A stretch of 64,000 bases of DNA from Vibrio hippocampi. Its GTDB lineage: Bacteria; Pseudomonadota; Gammaproteobacteria; Enterobacterales; Vibrionaceae. Of this stretch, positions 18,780-28,229 are shown piece by piece. Location: NCBI RefSeq assembly GCF_921292975.1, contig NZ_CAKLCM010000002.1:1612001-1676000 (forward strand), read 5' to 3'. A program made the position numbers and the translations under genes. The first letter of the stretch is position 1, and each line of letters begins with the position of its first letter. The notes beneath the pieces are model-generated. The model was not told where the DNA came from, did not search any database, and worked only from the letters and a program-made list of their open reading frames with translations.

Positions 18780-19263
18780 ACCGAACTATTCCTTTTACCT
18801 TTGCAACTTCGACGTCTTGATAAGATGCGCAAACCCGTCAATTTGTGAATGGGCAACATTCCTATCGTCCGCTCATCACACTCCGTCAATTAATCATACA
18901 AATCAATTTAAGTCTATGGCACTCGTGGGACATCCGATCAGCTAAAGCGACGTCGAGATTCAGATGTAACAGCCAACAATAATCTGCGTATGACCAATTT
19001 TTAAATTCACATTAAAGCTTGTAAAACCCGTTACCCAAGCAGTATAGCCATACTTTATTTAAGGTTTAAAGCGTCTGTTTCACAGTTCGAGACAATATTG
19101 GAATAACCCATCCAATTAATTGTAAATAAACTTCATCGGATTGGTGGTTTGGGAGATAAAACTAGAATCATTTAATAATACAAAACGATATGAATAACAG
19201 AAAAGTAGCAGAGTAAAACGACAGAAACGAAAAAGCCCCGTCATTTGACGAGGCTTCGAAAGG
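18780..19263. other. 484-base region between formate dehydrogenase and tRNA-Pro
   Basis: Contains the presumed fdh promoter (minus strand, proximal part) and the tRNA-Pro terminator. No protein gene is supported; the reading frames here that reach the tRNA are artefacts. Confidence 0.5.
19229..19257 (-). terminator. Intrinsic terminator of tRNA-Pro
   Basis: Stem AGCCTCGTCA / TGACGGGGCT (one mismatch) followed on the minus strand by a run of T, directly after the tRNA 3' end. Confidence 0.8.
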
Positions 19264-19340
<77 letters not shown>

Positions 19341-19380
19341 AAAATCTGTTTTTTGCTAGGAGTTGAGCGTAAGAGGGTCG

Positions 19381-19440
19381 CCTCTGGTCCCGCTATTCCT
19401 AACATCGGGATGCGCTACCAAGCTGCGCTATTCACCGAAA
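19381..19440 (-). pseudogene. Partial degenerate copy of tRNA-Pro
   Basis: The 32 bases 19409-19440 are identical to 19312-19343, the 5' half of the intact tRNA-Pro (acceptor 5' strand through D arm into the anticodon stem) plus upstream bases. The segment before it (CCTCTGGTCCC at 19381-19391) matches the anticodon-arm side, then the copy breaks down. There is no T arm, no 3' acceptor strand and no CCA, so it cannot be a functional tRNA. It lies on the same strand, directly upstream of the intact gene. Confidence 0.75.
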
Positions 19441-19714
19441 TTGTTACTGCTTGCACGCTGTATTTGATACATATGCTCAAGCAGTGGAGGCGTATAATAC
19501 TGATAATTTAGACGGGTGCAAGCACTTTATTGCCCGTTTACTGTTTTCGCCTCTCACTTGCTTATTTATCACACAGATCAGTATGAAATGTGACCCATTA
19601 CTCACTACCAGCAACAGAAAGTTAACACCACAAGCACAATTGATCCAGATCAGCATTTATTACGGCTTTGCCCGTTAACGTGAGCAGGTCGTCATCACTT
19701 TAGGAGAAAGTAGT
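19441..19714. other. Intergenic region upstream of the DUF3149 gene
   Basis: No supported gene. It contains the FNR-like site listed separately; the rest shows nothing recognisable. Confidence 0.4.
19640..19653 (+). promoter_or_regulatory. FNR-like site upstream of the DUF3149 gene
   Basis: TTGATCCAGATCAG matches the FNR/CRP-family pattern TTGAT-N4-ATCAA in nine of ten fixed bases. Its centre lies 68 bases before the ATG at 19715. A matching -10 is not obvious. Confidence 0.35.
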
Positions 19715-19855
19715 ATGGATCTTTGGCTTGATCTCCTCTTCGGTAACGCAATTGGTCTCTCCTCCATGCTTGTTATATTTGGAGCGTTTGGTCTTATGGT
19801 GTTTTTCGGAGGCTTTTTTCTATACAAGGTGATGAATGACAAATCTCCTCACTAG
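19715..19855 (+). CDS. DUF3149-family small membrane protein
   Basis: A 46-residue protein, MDLWLDLLFGNAIGLSSMLV followed by a strongly hydrophobic helix rich in Gly and Phe and a polar tail ending VMNDKSPH. The sequence matches the short DUF3149 membrane proteins found in Vibrio and relatives; their function is unknown. The Shine-Dalgarno TAGGAG is 10 bases upstream, and a rho-independent terminator follows at 19956, so it is its own transcription unit. It is too short for standard ORF cut-offs. A link to respiration is suggested only by the FNR-like site upstream. Confidence 0.75.
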   Translation: MDLWLDLLFGNAIGLSSMLVIFGAFGLMVFFGGFFLYKVMNDKSPH

Positions 19856-19955
19856 AATCGCTTGCACTTAGTGTCTATTCGTCACAACGTTCATTGCTTT
19901 GAATCAAATAATAAACTCAGAGCAATAAACAAGGCGCAATAGCATAAGTTAACAT

Positions 19956-19992
19956 GCACCGAAGTGGATAGTTTATTCACTTCGGTTTTTTT
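19956..19992 (+). terminator. Intrinsic terminator of the DUF3149 gene
   Basis: Stem ACCGAAGTG(g) / (t)CACTTCGGT followed by seven T, about 100 bases after the stop. Confidence 0.85.
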
Positions 19993-20058
19993 ATCTGCTG
20001 CATCTCACGCTTACTTGAGTATATACTGCCATTAAGTTAGTTTTTTTGAGGTAGTTCC

Positions 20059-20640
20059 ATGTCCTCTCAAGATGATTTCAATCTGTTTCAACAGATGATG
20101 GGCGATGTAAAACCCCTGAGCAACGACACCGTTGAACTTAAAAAGTCACATCAAGTGACCGAATCACAAATAGCAAAACGTGAAGCCGCCTTATGGTTAT
20201 CAGAGCAAGATCCTGAATACCTTTCTATTGATTACGCGCCTTCTGTGAAACCCGAAGACATTATCGAGTTTAAACGTGATGGAGTACAAGAGGGAGTCTA
20301 TCGTAAACTCCGCTTAGGTAAGTATCCTCTGCAAGCACGCTTGGATCTGCATCGCAAGACCTTAAAGCAGGCGCGAGACGAAGTGATCAACTTTCTCAAA
20401 CAGTGTATGCGGATGGATATACGCACTGTACTGATCATTCACGGACGCGGTGAGCGTTCCAACCCGCCCGCGATGATGAAAAGCTATCTCGCTACTTGGT
20501 TGAAGCAAATTAAAGATGTGCAATGTGTTCACAGTGCGCAAACTCATCACGGTGGAGCGGGCGCGGTCTATGTGTTATTGCGTAAAAGCCAAGAAAAAAA
20601 GCTCGAAAATAGAGAACGACACCAAAAACGCATGAGTTAG
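20059..20640 (+). CDS. smrA: Smr-domain DNA endonuclease SmrA
   Basis: A 193-residue protein. The C-terminal Smr domain (about residues 90-180) has LDLHRKTLKQARDEV, the nuclease-associated LIIHGRGE, and the closing block HHGGAGAVYVLLRK. The sequence resembles SmrA (YdaL) of E. coli more than SmrB, whose motif is LDLHGLTQLQA. SmrA has nicking activity on DNA in vitro; its cellular role is unclear. The start has GAGGTAGTTCC upstream of the ATG. It is followed by rluF after 63 bases and may share its transcript. Confidence 0.85.
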   Translation: MSSQDDFNLFQQMMGDVKPLSNDTVELKKSHQVTESQIAKREAALWLSEQDPEYLSIDYAPSVKPEDIIEFKRDGVQEGVYRKLRLGKYPLQARLDLHRKTLKQARDEVINFLKQCMRMDIRTVLIIHGRGERSNPPAMMKSYLATWLKQIKDVQCVHSAQTHHGGAGAVYVLLRKSQEKKLENRERHQKRMS

Positions 20641-20703
20641 CAGCAATATTCGGGTATCATACGCCCCCTATTTTTCTGACCATTACAGAGTGAATACTGC
20701 GAC

Positions 20704-21699
20704 ATGGCAAATTCAACTGACGGTAAACGTCTAAACAAATTTATCAGTGAAACTGGCTTCTGCTCTCGACGTGAAGCGGATAAATTGATTGAACAACAGC
20801 GTGTCACCATTAACGGCAACGTGCCTGAAATGGGGACCAAAGTCATGTCCGGCGATCATGTCGAAATTGATGGGAAACCCGTTAGCTCAAAAGAAAAACC
20901 CGTTTATATCGCGTTAAACAAGCCGACGGGTATCACCTGTACCACCGAACGTGACGTACCGGGTAACATCGTTGACTTTATTGGTCATGAAAAGCGTATT
21001 TTCCCTATTGGGCGTCTCGATAAACCGTCTGATGGTCTGATTTTTCTTACCAACGATGGCGATATCGTTAATAAGATCTTACGTGCCGGTAATAACCATG
21101 AAAAAGAGTACGTGGTTCGAGTCAACATGCCTATCACCAAAGACTTTATCAAACAGATGTCATCCGGTGTGGCGATTCTTGATACCGTCACCTTACCTTG
21201 TAAAGTGACCCAAGAGACCAAGTTCTCGTTTCGAATCGTGTTAACACAAGGCTTAAACCGACAAATTCGTCGTATGTGTGAGGCATTAGGCTTTGAGGTA
21301 CTCAAACTGCGTCGCGTACGTATTATGAACATCTCCATAGATGGCATTGCCAATGGTCGCTGGCGCTATTTAACCGATGCTGAAATCGCTGAAATCCATC
21401 GTCTATGTGAAACCTCTAGCAGCACAGAAGAAGCGTCTAAGCAGGATGGTAAAGGTCGTAAAATCATCAAAGCCACCGATGCGAAACTTCACGACGCACG
21501 TCGCCAAGCTAAAAGTGACCAACAAAAAACGTTTGCTGGCCACGATGCCGACAAGTATCGCCATGCACCGAAAAAACGTTCGAACCAAAACTCTCAGCCT
21601 AAAGGTAAGCGCCCGGCAAAAGCGAAAAGCCATCACTCAGGCGGCAATAAGCCAAGAGTGAGTGGAACCTTGGGGTTAAATAAACTTGGGGTTAAATAA
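20704..21699 (+). CDS. rluF: 23S rRNA pseudouridine(2604) synthase RluF
   Basis: A 331-residue enzyme. An N-terminal S4 RNA-binding domain ([20 protein letters not shown], residues 9-28) is followed by the RsuA/RluF-type catalytic domain with the nucleophilic Asp in [18 protein letters not shown] and the signature [17 protein letters not shown]. It isomerises a uridine in 23S rRNA. The last 80 residues form a Lys- and Arg-rich disordered tail, longer than needed for catalysis and common in Vibrio members. The gene ends 5 bases from the convergent ybaK with no terminator between. Confidence 0.92.
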   Translation: MANSTDGKRLNKFISETGFCSRREADKLIEQQRVTINGNVPEMGTKVMSGDHVEIDGKPVSSKEKPVYIALNKPTGITCTTERDVPGNIVDFIGHEKRIFPIGRLDKPSDGLIFLTNDGDIVNKILRAGNNHEKEYVVRVNMPITKDFIKQMSSGVAILDTVTLPCKVTQETKFSFRIVLTQGLNRQIRRMCEALGFEVLKLRRVRIMNISIDGIANGRWRYLTDAEIAEIHRLCETSSSTEEASKQDGKGRKIIKATDAKLHDARRQAKSDQQKTFAGHDADKYRHAPKKRSNQNSQPKGKRPAKAKSHHSGGNKPRVSGTLGLNKLGVK

Positions 21700-21704
21700 A
21701 TAAG

Positions 21705-22181
21705 TTAGTCATCACAGATATCACTAAACTCTCCTCGAGTTAAAGCCGCGAGGTCTTTTGGGGAGAGTTCAATTTCCAACCCACGCTTACCTGCACTGAC
21801 ACAAATCATCGCTTGTTCCAACGCTGATTGATGAATAAACGTCGGTAAAAGCCGTTTCTGTCCCAAGGGGCTGATGCCACCCAGAACATATCCCGTCACC
21901 TTTTGCGCAATATCTGGATTGGCCATTTCTGCTTTTTTCCCGCCTGCCGCCTTGGCAGCTCGCTTTAAGTTCAGCTTACCCTTCACAGGGATCACCGCCA
22001 CCGCGAGGTTTTTCGCTTCATCATTAAGACAAAACAGCAACGTCTTAAATATCTGTTCTGCTGGTTTGCCTAAAGCCGTGACTGCCTCTAAGCCATAGCT
22101 TTCATGCCTTGGATCATGCTTATATTGATGAACAAGGTGCGTTATTTTTTTCTTTTTCGCTAAGTTAATTGCGGGAGTCAT
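21705..22181 (-). CDS. ybaK: Cys-tRNA(Pro)/Cys-tRNA(Cys) deacylase YbaK
   Basis: A 158-residue YbaK/EbsC-type editing protein. Family blocks visible are KTLLF at residue about 44, LAVAVIPVKGKLNLKRAAKAAG with the conserved catalytic Lys, KVTGYVLGGISPLGQKRLLPTF (Gly-rich substrate loop), and SAGKRGLEIELSP. It hydrolyses cysteine wrongly attached to tRNA-Pro, acting with prolyl-tRNA synthetase. It is a single-gene unit facing rluF. Confidence 0.92.
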   Translation of the reverse strand: MTPAINLAKKKKITHLVHQYKHDPRHESYGLEAVTALGKPAEQIFKTLLFCLNDEAKNLAVAVIPVKGKLNLKRAAKAAGGKKAEMANPDIAQKVTGYVLGGISPLGQKRLLPTFIHQSALEQAMICVSAGKRGLEIELSPKDLAALTRGEFSDICDD

Positions 22182-22202
22182 CTCACCACCCTTGAAAAAA
22201 AG

Positions 22203-22225
22203 GCGGCACCTATAAAAGATGCCGC
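22203..22225 (-). terminator. Intrinsic terminator of ushA
   Basis: Stem GCGGCA / TGCCGC with an 11-base loop, followed on the minus strand by CC and seven T; 32 bases after the ushA stop. Confidence 0.75.
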
Positions 22226-22257
22226 ATGCTCTAACGATTCAATCGCTCAATAAAAAA

Positions 22258-23916
22258 TTAGCGATTTTTATACTCTATTTGGCCACTTGGTTGATAGAGA
22301 TTCACATCCAGTGGGCTGTGGCTTTCTAAGTACTCTTTCAATACCTCTGCGTCAACAAAGCCTGTATTCACATAACCGGCATGGTCAGTCACTTTCGGAT
22401 AACCATCTCCACCAGCAGCATTAAAGCTTGGCACGGTAAAGCGGTAGGTTTTACTTGGGTCTAAAGGTTTACCGCCAATAATAACATTGCTGACGCCATT
22501 CACATCCACCTGCATTTCGATACCCGCAAATTGCGCATACGCACCCGAGTCTATCGGCTTAGTGGCAACCACATTCAGATAGTCAATCACTTCTGAACCG
22601 CTCATATCGGTGTAGGTCACCGTGTTACCAAAAGGTTGTACAGTCAGGACATCTTTATAAGTCACATCACCGGCTTCGATGGAGTCGCGTACGCCCCCTG
22701 AATTCATAACACCAAAGTCTGCTTTAGCGCGAGCTTTGTGAGCCGTGGCAATAAGACGACCAAGGTTCGTCTGACCAAAGCGGACAACATTTCGATCGCC
22801 AATCAGTTTGCCATTGGTTTCGGCAATCTTAACATTGAGCTTTTCTTGACCTTGCTCTTGGTAAGGCTTTAGGAATGCGAGCAGCTCTGGATCGGCTGGG
22901 ATCTCTGCTTGAATCAATTGGCGCTGAGACTTACCGTCGACTTTCACTTTCTTCTTCAAGTTAACAGGGATAAGCTCGTAGCTGACTAAATCCAACTCAC
23001 CATTAGCAAACTCATAGTCTGCACGCCCTACATACTTGCCCCATTCAAATGCTTGAACAATCCAAGTGCCATTCTGCTGATCAGGCTTACATTCATCACC
23101 CGGTTTAAAGTTCTTCTTGATGACATTTGGTGCTTCCATACAAACTGGTTCTTGAGAGTGACCACCGACAATCATGTCCAAGTCTCCCTCCTCAAGGTAA
23201 CGAGCAAGAGCCACGTCTCCCGGAGCATTCACACCATTTTGCGCGTTTTCATAGTGACCCATGTGCGTCACAGCAAAAATAAGGTCCGGCTTTTCGTTAG
23301 CTTTTAGATCCGCAATCACTTGCTTAGCTTCTGCTTTTGGATCTCGGAACTCTAGACCACTGATATACTCTGGATTACCAATTTTAGCCGTATCTTCCGT
23401 GGTTAAGCCGATGACCGCAATGCGAAGACCTTGTTTTTCAAAAATATGGTAGGCATCAAACAGACGCTTGCCTGTTTTTACATCGTAGATGTTAGCGGAC
23501 AGCATGGGAAAATTAGCCCATTCTTGTTGCTTGAATAGCACCTCAAGTGGATTATCAAATTCATGATTACCCAGAGCCATTGCGTCATAGCCAATCATGC
23601 TCATGCCTTTAAAATCTGGTTCTGCATCTTGCAAATCTGATTCTGGCACACCAGTGTTAATATCACCGCCGGACAACAGCAATACACTGCCGCCCTCGGA
23701 CTCTACCTCAGCTCTGATTTGATTGATCAACGTTTTGCGAGCTGCCATACCATACTCACCATATTTGTTGTTCCAAAAACGACCATGGTGATCATTGGTA
23801 TGTAAGACGGTGATCTGTTTTACTTCTTCAGTCACAGGCTCTTGCTGAGCGAGTGCACTGAATGAGCTTATTATTGCTAAACCGATTAAACTTTTACGAA
23901 CGCTCTGTGAAATCAT
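22258..23916 (-). CDS. ushA: Periplasmic 5'-nucleotidase / UDP-sugar hydrolase (UshA/NutA)
   Basis: A 552-residue secreted enzyme. The signal peptide covers residues 1-23 (cut after ALA). The N-terminal metallophosphatase domain has VLHTNDHHGRFW, GGDINTGVPESD, ALGNHEFDNP and GGHSQEPVC for the two-metal site; the C-terminal nucleotidase domain contains GGVRDSIEAGDVTYKD and the FNAAGGDGYP stacking motif. It removes phosphate from 5'-nucleotides outside the cell and splits UDP-sugars, feeding nucleoside salvage. The Vibrio enzyme is also called NutA and is described as chloride dependent; this copy lacks a lipobox Cys, so it should be soluble rather than a lipoprotein. Confidence 0.93.
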   Translation of the reverse strand: MISQSVRKSLIGLAIISSFSALAQQEPVTEEVKQITVLHTNDHHGRFWNNKYGEYGMAARKTLINQIRAEVESEGGSVLLLSGGDINTGVPESDLQDAEPDFKGMSMIGYDAMALGNHEFDNPLEVLFKQQEWANFPMLSANIYDVKTGKRLFDAYHIFEKQGLRIAVIGLTTEDTAKIGNPEYISGLEFRDPKAEAKQVIADLKANEKPDLIFAVTHMGHYENAQNGVNAPGDVALARYLEEGDLDMIVGGHSQEPVCMEAPNVIKKNFKPGDECKPDQQNGTWIVQAFEWGKYVGRADYEFANGELDLVSYELIPVNLKKKVKVDGKSQRQLIQAEIPADPELLAFLKPYQEQGQEKLNVKIAETNGKLIGDRNVVRFGQTNLGRLIATAHKARAKADFGVMNSGGVRDSIEAGDVTYKDVLTVQPFGNTVTYTDMSGSEVIDYLNVVATKPIDSGAYAQFAGIEMQVDVNGVSNVIIGGKPLDPSKTYRFTVPSFNAAGGDGYPKVTDHAGYVNTGFVDAEVLKEYLESHSPLDVNLYQPSGQIEYKNR

Positions 23917-24051
23917 GTTACTTATTCCTTTTAATAAAATGAATGGCGCCTTTGTCCTCTCCCACCTGAGTCGGCTGATTATTATTAATTTTCAGAGTAT
24001 TAACTCAGCAGACCACTATACCAGCTCGACGACTTTCCTCAACATACAAAA

Positions 24052-24075
24052 AAGCCAGTCAAACTTGACTGGCTT
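24052..24075 (-). terminator. Intrinsic terminator of kdsA (end of hemA operon)
   Basis: An 11-bp stem AAGCCAGTCAA / TTGACTGGCTT with a 2-base gap between arms, followed on the minus strand by T. It marks the end of the hemA-kdsA run. Confidence 0.88.
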
Positions 24076-24095
24076 GGAAAACACGATTTACAGAA

Positions 24096-24947
<852 letters not shown>

Positions 24948-24964
24948 CTATTCTATCTCTTCTT

Positions 24965-25774
24965 TTAATGAAGTGTGATCGGTGCGCGGCTGATTACCGA
25001 CACCTGACTTTTTAATAATTCAATCGCAGGGTCATCAGGACATTGATCGATAAAATATTGAAAATCTGTCGCCGCGATTTGATGACAATCGAGTTGTTGG
25101 TAAATATAGCCTCTATCTCTGATTTCGTATGGATCATCGGGCACAAATGTCAGCGCAAGATCGGTACAGCGTAAAGCCAAAGTATATTTTTCTTCACGAA
25201 GTAACGCGCCTTTAAGCAACGCTAACCAGCGACCAATCACGGTTGGATTGTCTACGCTCAGCAGATGCTTAGCTTCCATTTTCGCCAAAGGTCCTTCATG
25301 CCCGATTAACCAAGCCTGAAGTCTCTGCTTAGCCACATATTCGCCATCATAAGGATTGATATAGATAGCCGCTTCGTTCGGCCACGTCAGCTTCACAAGA
25401 AACTGGGTTGGAAAAGTGACGGACTCTAACGGGAAACCCAACTTACGACCAAAATAGAGCAATAAAGCGCCAAGGCTTACTGGAATGCCTTTACGTCGTT
25501 GCAGAACTTTATCGATAAACACATTCTCGGAAGAGAAATAAGCGTCGATATCGCCAGTGAAGCCCCAATCGCCATAGAATAAGCGCAGTAAGGCATCAAA
25601 GCGTTGTTTTGGGTTGATTTCATGAGCAATCGCCAATTCTGCTTCCGCCAACATACTGTCCAGTTGAGCACGAGCCCAATGCTGTTCAGTTTGCGGATCC
25701 ACTGCCTTGTTTAAGATCAGCGCTCCTTCCGCCAACTCTATCGCGTCAAAATCTTCGTCAAACAGTTCAATCAT
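24965..25774 (-). CDS. sirB1: SirB1-family transglutaminase-like / TPR protein
   Basis: A 269-residue protein with a transglutaminase-like core (about residues 80-165, RRKGIPVSLGALLLYFGRKL and FPTQFLVKLTW) and two C-terminal TPR-like helix pairs (ALRCTDLALTFVPDDPYEIRDRG onward). No catalytic Cys is evident in the core. The molecular role is unknown; the name comes from a Salmonella invasion-regulator screen. It is conserved between sirB2 and kdsA in the hemA operon of gammaproteobacteria, as here (25 and 17-base gaps). Confidence 0.88.
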   Translation of the reverse strand: MIELFDEDFDAIELAEGALILNKAVDPQTEQHWARAQLDSMLAEAELAIAHEINPKQRFDALLRLFYGDWGFTGDIDAYFSSENVFIDKVLQRRKGIPVSLGALLLYFGRKLGFPLESVTFPTQFLVKLTWPNEAAIYINPYDGEYVAKQRLQAWLIGHEGPLAKMEAKHLLSVDNPTVIGRWLALLKGALLREEKYTLALRCTDLALTFVPDDPYEIRDRGYIYQQLDCHQIAATDFQYFIDQCPDDPAIELLKSQVSVISRAPITLH

Positions 25775-25799
25775 TCGAAATCCAATATAAAAATCAGTG

Positions 25800-26180
25800 T
25801 TACATCAAAAACGGCGTTTTCGTCATTGCCAGTTTAGCCGCCATGAACAGCCAACCTAAACTGCCAAGATAGGCGCAGATTCTTAACAAATTATTTTTTG
25901 CCAGCTTGAGAGTAAAGAAAGCCAAAGCAAAATAAGCCAAAATACAGCTCACCTTTTCGGTCATCCAAGGTGCAGTGTCCGTAAAGGGCATCAAACCTGT
26001 CATAGAAATCAATCCAATACCAGAGAGCAGCAATAACGTGTCATTGATATGAGGAAAAACCTTTAAAAACTTCAATTGACCTTTGTTTGAACCGGCCAAT
26101 AGCAAACCAAATCGTATTGTCAGCAAACTTACGCTCAACGCGATCGTCAGCATGTGAAAATGCTTCAAGCCTTCATACAT
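25800..26180 (-). CDS. sirB2: SirB2-family integral membrane protein
   Basis: A 126-residue membrane protein with four hydrophobic helices (for example ALSVSLLTIRFGLLLAG, LLLLSGIGLISMTGL, ILAYFALAFFTLKL, ICAYLGSLGWLFMAA). The invariant YEGLKHFHML start and the His and Arg in the first helix fit the family. The ATG at 26180 is chosen because GGAG lies 8 bases upstream; a GTG at 26189 would add three residues. Function unknown. It follows prmC after 52 bases that contain a triple 18-bp repeat. Confidence 0.85.
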   Translation of the reverse strand: MYEGLKHFHMLTIALSVSLLTIRFGLLLAGSNKGQLKFLKVFPHINDTLLLLSGIGLISMTGLMPFTDTAPWMTEKVSCILAYFALAFFTLKLAKNNLLRICAYLGSLGWLFMAAKLAMTKTPFLM

Positions 26181-26208
26181 AGTGGGCACTCCATTCTATA
26201 TTGCATTG

Positions 26209-26263
26209 TTGTTCCATTGGCTAATGGTTGTTTCATTGACTAACGTTGTTCCATTGACCAAGC
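26209..26263. repeat. Three 18-19-bp tandem units spanning the prmC stop codon
   Basis: Units 26209-26227, 26228-26245 and 26246-26263 each begin TTGTT(C/T)CATTG. The third unit is prmC coding sequence and the second contains its stop (26233-26235). On the minus strand the coding CAATGGAAC of units 1 and 3 is CAATGAAAC in unit 2, so the stop differs from a Trp codon by one base. Confidence 0.8.
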
Positions 26264-27096
26264 GTGACACGATCGTTACCCGCATAATCTTGTTCTGTCA
26301 TCACATTATCAAAGCCTTGTGTGAGCAGAATATCACGTACCGACTCACCCTGTTCGAAGCCATGTTCAAACAATAGCCAACCACCCTGAGATAAATAATC
26401 GACACTTTGTTTGCTGATCAATTCTATATCGGCCAGACCCTTATTTTCTGCAACTAAAGCCGTACTAGGCTCAAAACGCACATCACCTTGCGCAAGGTGT
26501 GGGTCTTTCTTATCAATATAAGGCGGATTAGAAACAATCACCGCGAATTGTTGACCACTATCAATGGGCTCAAACCAACTTCCTTGCACAAAGCGAGCAT
26601 TGCTAATCTTTAGCTTTGCCGCGTTATTCGTTGCTAACTCCACCGCTGAATGCTGAAAGTCCACCCCGAACAACTGGCGTTGCGGTAGCTCTGAAGCTAA
26701 TGCCAACGCAATCGCGCCGGTTCCCGTGCCTAAATCTAAGATATCGCCATCCAGTGTCGTGGCTTTATCGAGCGCTAACTCCACTAAACGTTCAGTGTCC
26801 GGTCGAGGGATCAATGTGCTCGGCGCGACGGATAGATTGAGCGACCAAAACTCACGTTCACCAGTAATGTACGCGACTGGCTCTCCCGAGACTCGACGCG
26901 CAAGCAGTTGGGAAAATGATTGCCACTCAGAGTCACTGAGTGCGCGCTCGGGCCAAGTAAGAAGGTAACTTCTCGGCTTATCAAGCACATGACACAGCAA
27001 TACCGCTGCGTCGAGTGTACCAGACTGGCTACCAGACGCCGCAATATCAAGCGATGCCTGTTTTAGCACCGCTTCGATGGTATTTTCGCAATTCAT
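26233..27096 (-). CDS. prmC: Release factor glutamine methyltransferase PrmC
   Basis: A 287-residue S-adenosylmethionine enzyme that N5-methylates the Gln of the GGQ motif in release factors RF1 and RF2. An N-terminal helical domain (1-75) recognises the factor. The Rossmann domain has DLGTGTGAIALALA (SAM site) and the signature SNPPYIDKKDPH, whose NPPY binds the Gln side chain. It lies directly after its substrate gene prfA (21-base gap). The final residues GQWNNVSQ are encoded by one unit of an 18-bp tandem repeat, so the tail is not a conserved feature. Confidence 0.95.
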   Translation of the reverse strand: MNCENTIEAVLKQASLDIAASGSQSGTLDAAVLLCHVLDKPRSYLLTWPERALSDSEWQSFSQLLARRVSGEPVAYITGEREFWSLNLSVAPSTLIPRPDTERLVELALDKATTLDGDILDLGTGTGAIALALASELPQRQLFGVDFQHSAVELATNNAAKLKISNARFVQGSWFEPIDSGQQFAVIVSNPPYIDKKDPHLAQGDVRFEPSTALVAENKGLADIELISKQSVDYLSQGGWLLFEHGFEQGESVRDILLTQGFDNVMTEQDYAGNDRVTLGQWNNVSQ

Positions 27097-27117
27097 CAGT
27101 AAGTTTTGCTCTGGTAA

Positions 27118-28206
27118 TTAGTTTTGCTCAGATAGAGCCGCGAGCTGGTCTGCTTGGTGTTCCTGCATAACAGGATCAACCAGAGACTGGAGATCACCTT
27201 CCATTACCTCAGATAAACGATATAGGGTCAGGTTGATTCGGTGATCAGAAACACGACCTTGCGGGTAGTTATAGGTGCGAATACGGTCACTACGGTCACC
27301 GGAACCTAAAAGGTTACGACGGGTGTCCGATACTTCAGCAGCACGCTTGGCTTCTTCCGCTTTTACGATACGTGCAGCAAGTACCGCCATCGCCTTCGCT
27401 TTGTTTTTGTGCTGTGAACGCTCATCCTGACACTCGACCACGGTACCGGTTGGCAAGTGGGTAATACGGATTGCAGAATCCGTGGTGTTAACGTGCTGAC
27501 CACCCGCGCCAGAGGCACGGAAAGTATCAATTTTTAGATCTGCTGCCTTGATCTCTGGGATCTCGGCTTCTGGGATCTCAGGCATAACCGCTAAAGTACA
27601 AGCTGAAGTATGCACACGACCTTGAGATTCTGTTGCAGGGACACGTTGTACACGGTGACCACCTGATTCAAATTTCAATACACCGTAGGCACCATCGCCC
27701 GTTACCTTGGCGATCATCTCTTTATAACCGCCTTGCTCTGACTCATTCGAGCTCATGACTTCGATGCGCCAACCACGTTTCTCGGCATATTTGCTGTACA
27801 TACGGAAAAGGTCACCAGCAAAAATACCCGCTTCATCGCCACCAGCACCTGCACGAATCTCTAGGAAGCAGTTACGATCGTCATTCGGGTCTTTTGGCAA
27901 CAACAAGATTTGAAGTTCATCGGCAAGGCGCTCAATCAACGCCTTTGCTTCTTTGATCTCTTCTTGCGCCATTTCGCGCATCTCTTCGTCATCCTCATTT
28001 GCCATCTCTTGCGCAGCTTCAAGATCTTCTTGTGCTTGCTGATAGGCTTGGAAACATTTAGTCACTTCTTCAAGTTGCGAGTACTCTTTTGACAAAGCAC
28101 GGAACTTATCTTGATCACCAATCACACCTGGGTCACCTAGAAGATGTTGAACTTCTTCATAGCGCTCAACCAGGGTTTCCAACTTCATTAAAATAGAGGA
28201 TTTCAT
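27118..28206 (-). CDS. prfA: Peptide chain release factor 1
   Basis: A 362-residue RF1, read from the second of two adjacent ATGs because that gives the usual length and [19 protein letters not shown] start. It ends translation at UAA and UAG. The codon-recognition tripeptide PAT is in [18 protein letters not shown] and the peptidyl-hydrolysis motif GGQ in [16 protein letters not shown]. The N-terminal domain is helical and acidic. It lies between hemA (23-base gap) and prmC, which modifies the GGQ glutamine. Confidence 0.96.
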   Translation of the reverse strand: MKSSILMKLETLVERYEEVQHLLGDPGVIGDQDKFRALSKEYSQLEEVTKCFQAYQQAQEDLEAAQEMANEDDEEMREMAQEEIKEAKALIERLADELQILLLPKDPNDDRNCFLEIRAGAGGDEAGIFAGDLFRMYSKYAEKRGWRIEVMSSNESEQGGYKEMIAKVTGDGAYGVLKFESGGHRVQRVPATESQGRVHTSACTLAVMPEIPEAEIPEIKAADLKIDTFRASGAGGQHVNTTDSAIRITHLPTGTVVECQDERSQHKNKAKAMAVLAARIVKAEEAKRAAEVSDTRRNLLGSGDRSDRIRTYNYPQGRVSDHRINLTLYRLSEVMEGDLQSLVDPVMQEHQADQLAALSEQN

Positions 28207-28229
28207 CATTGCCTTTTCTCAATATGCGC

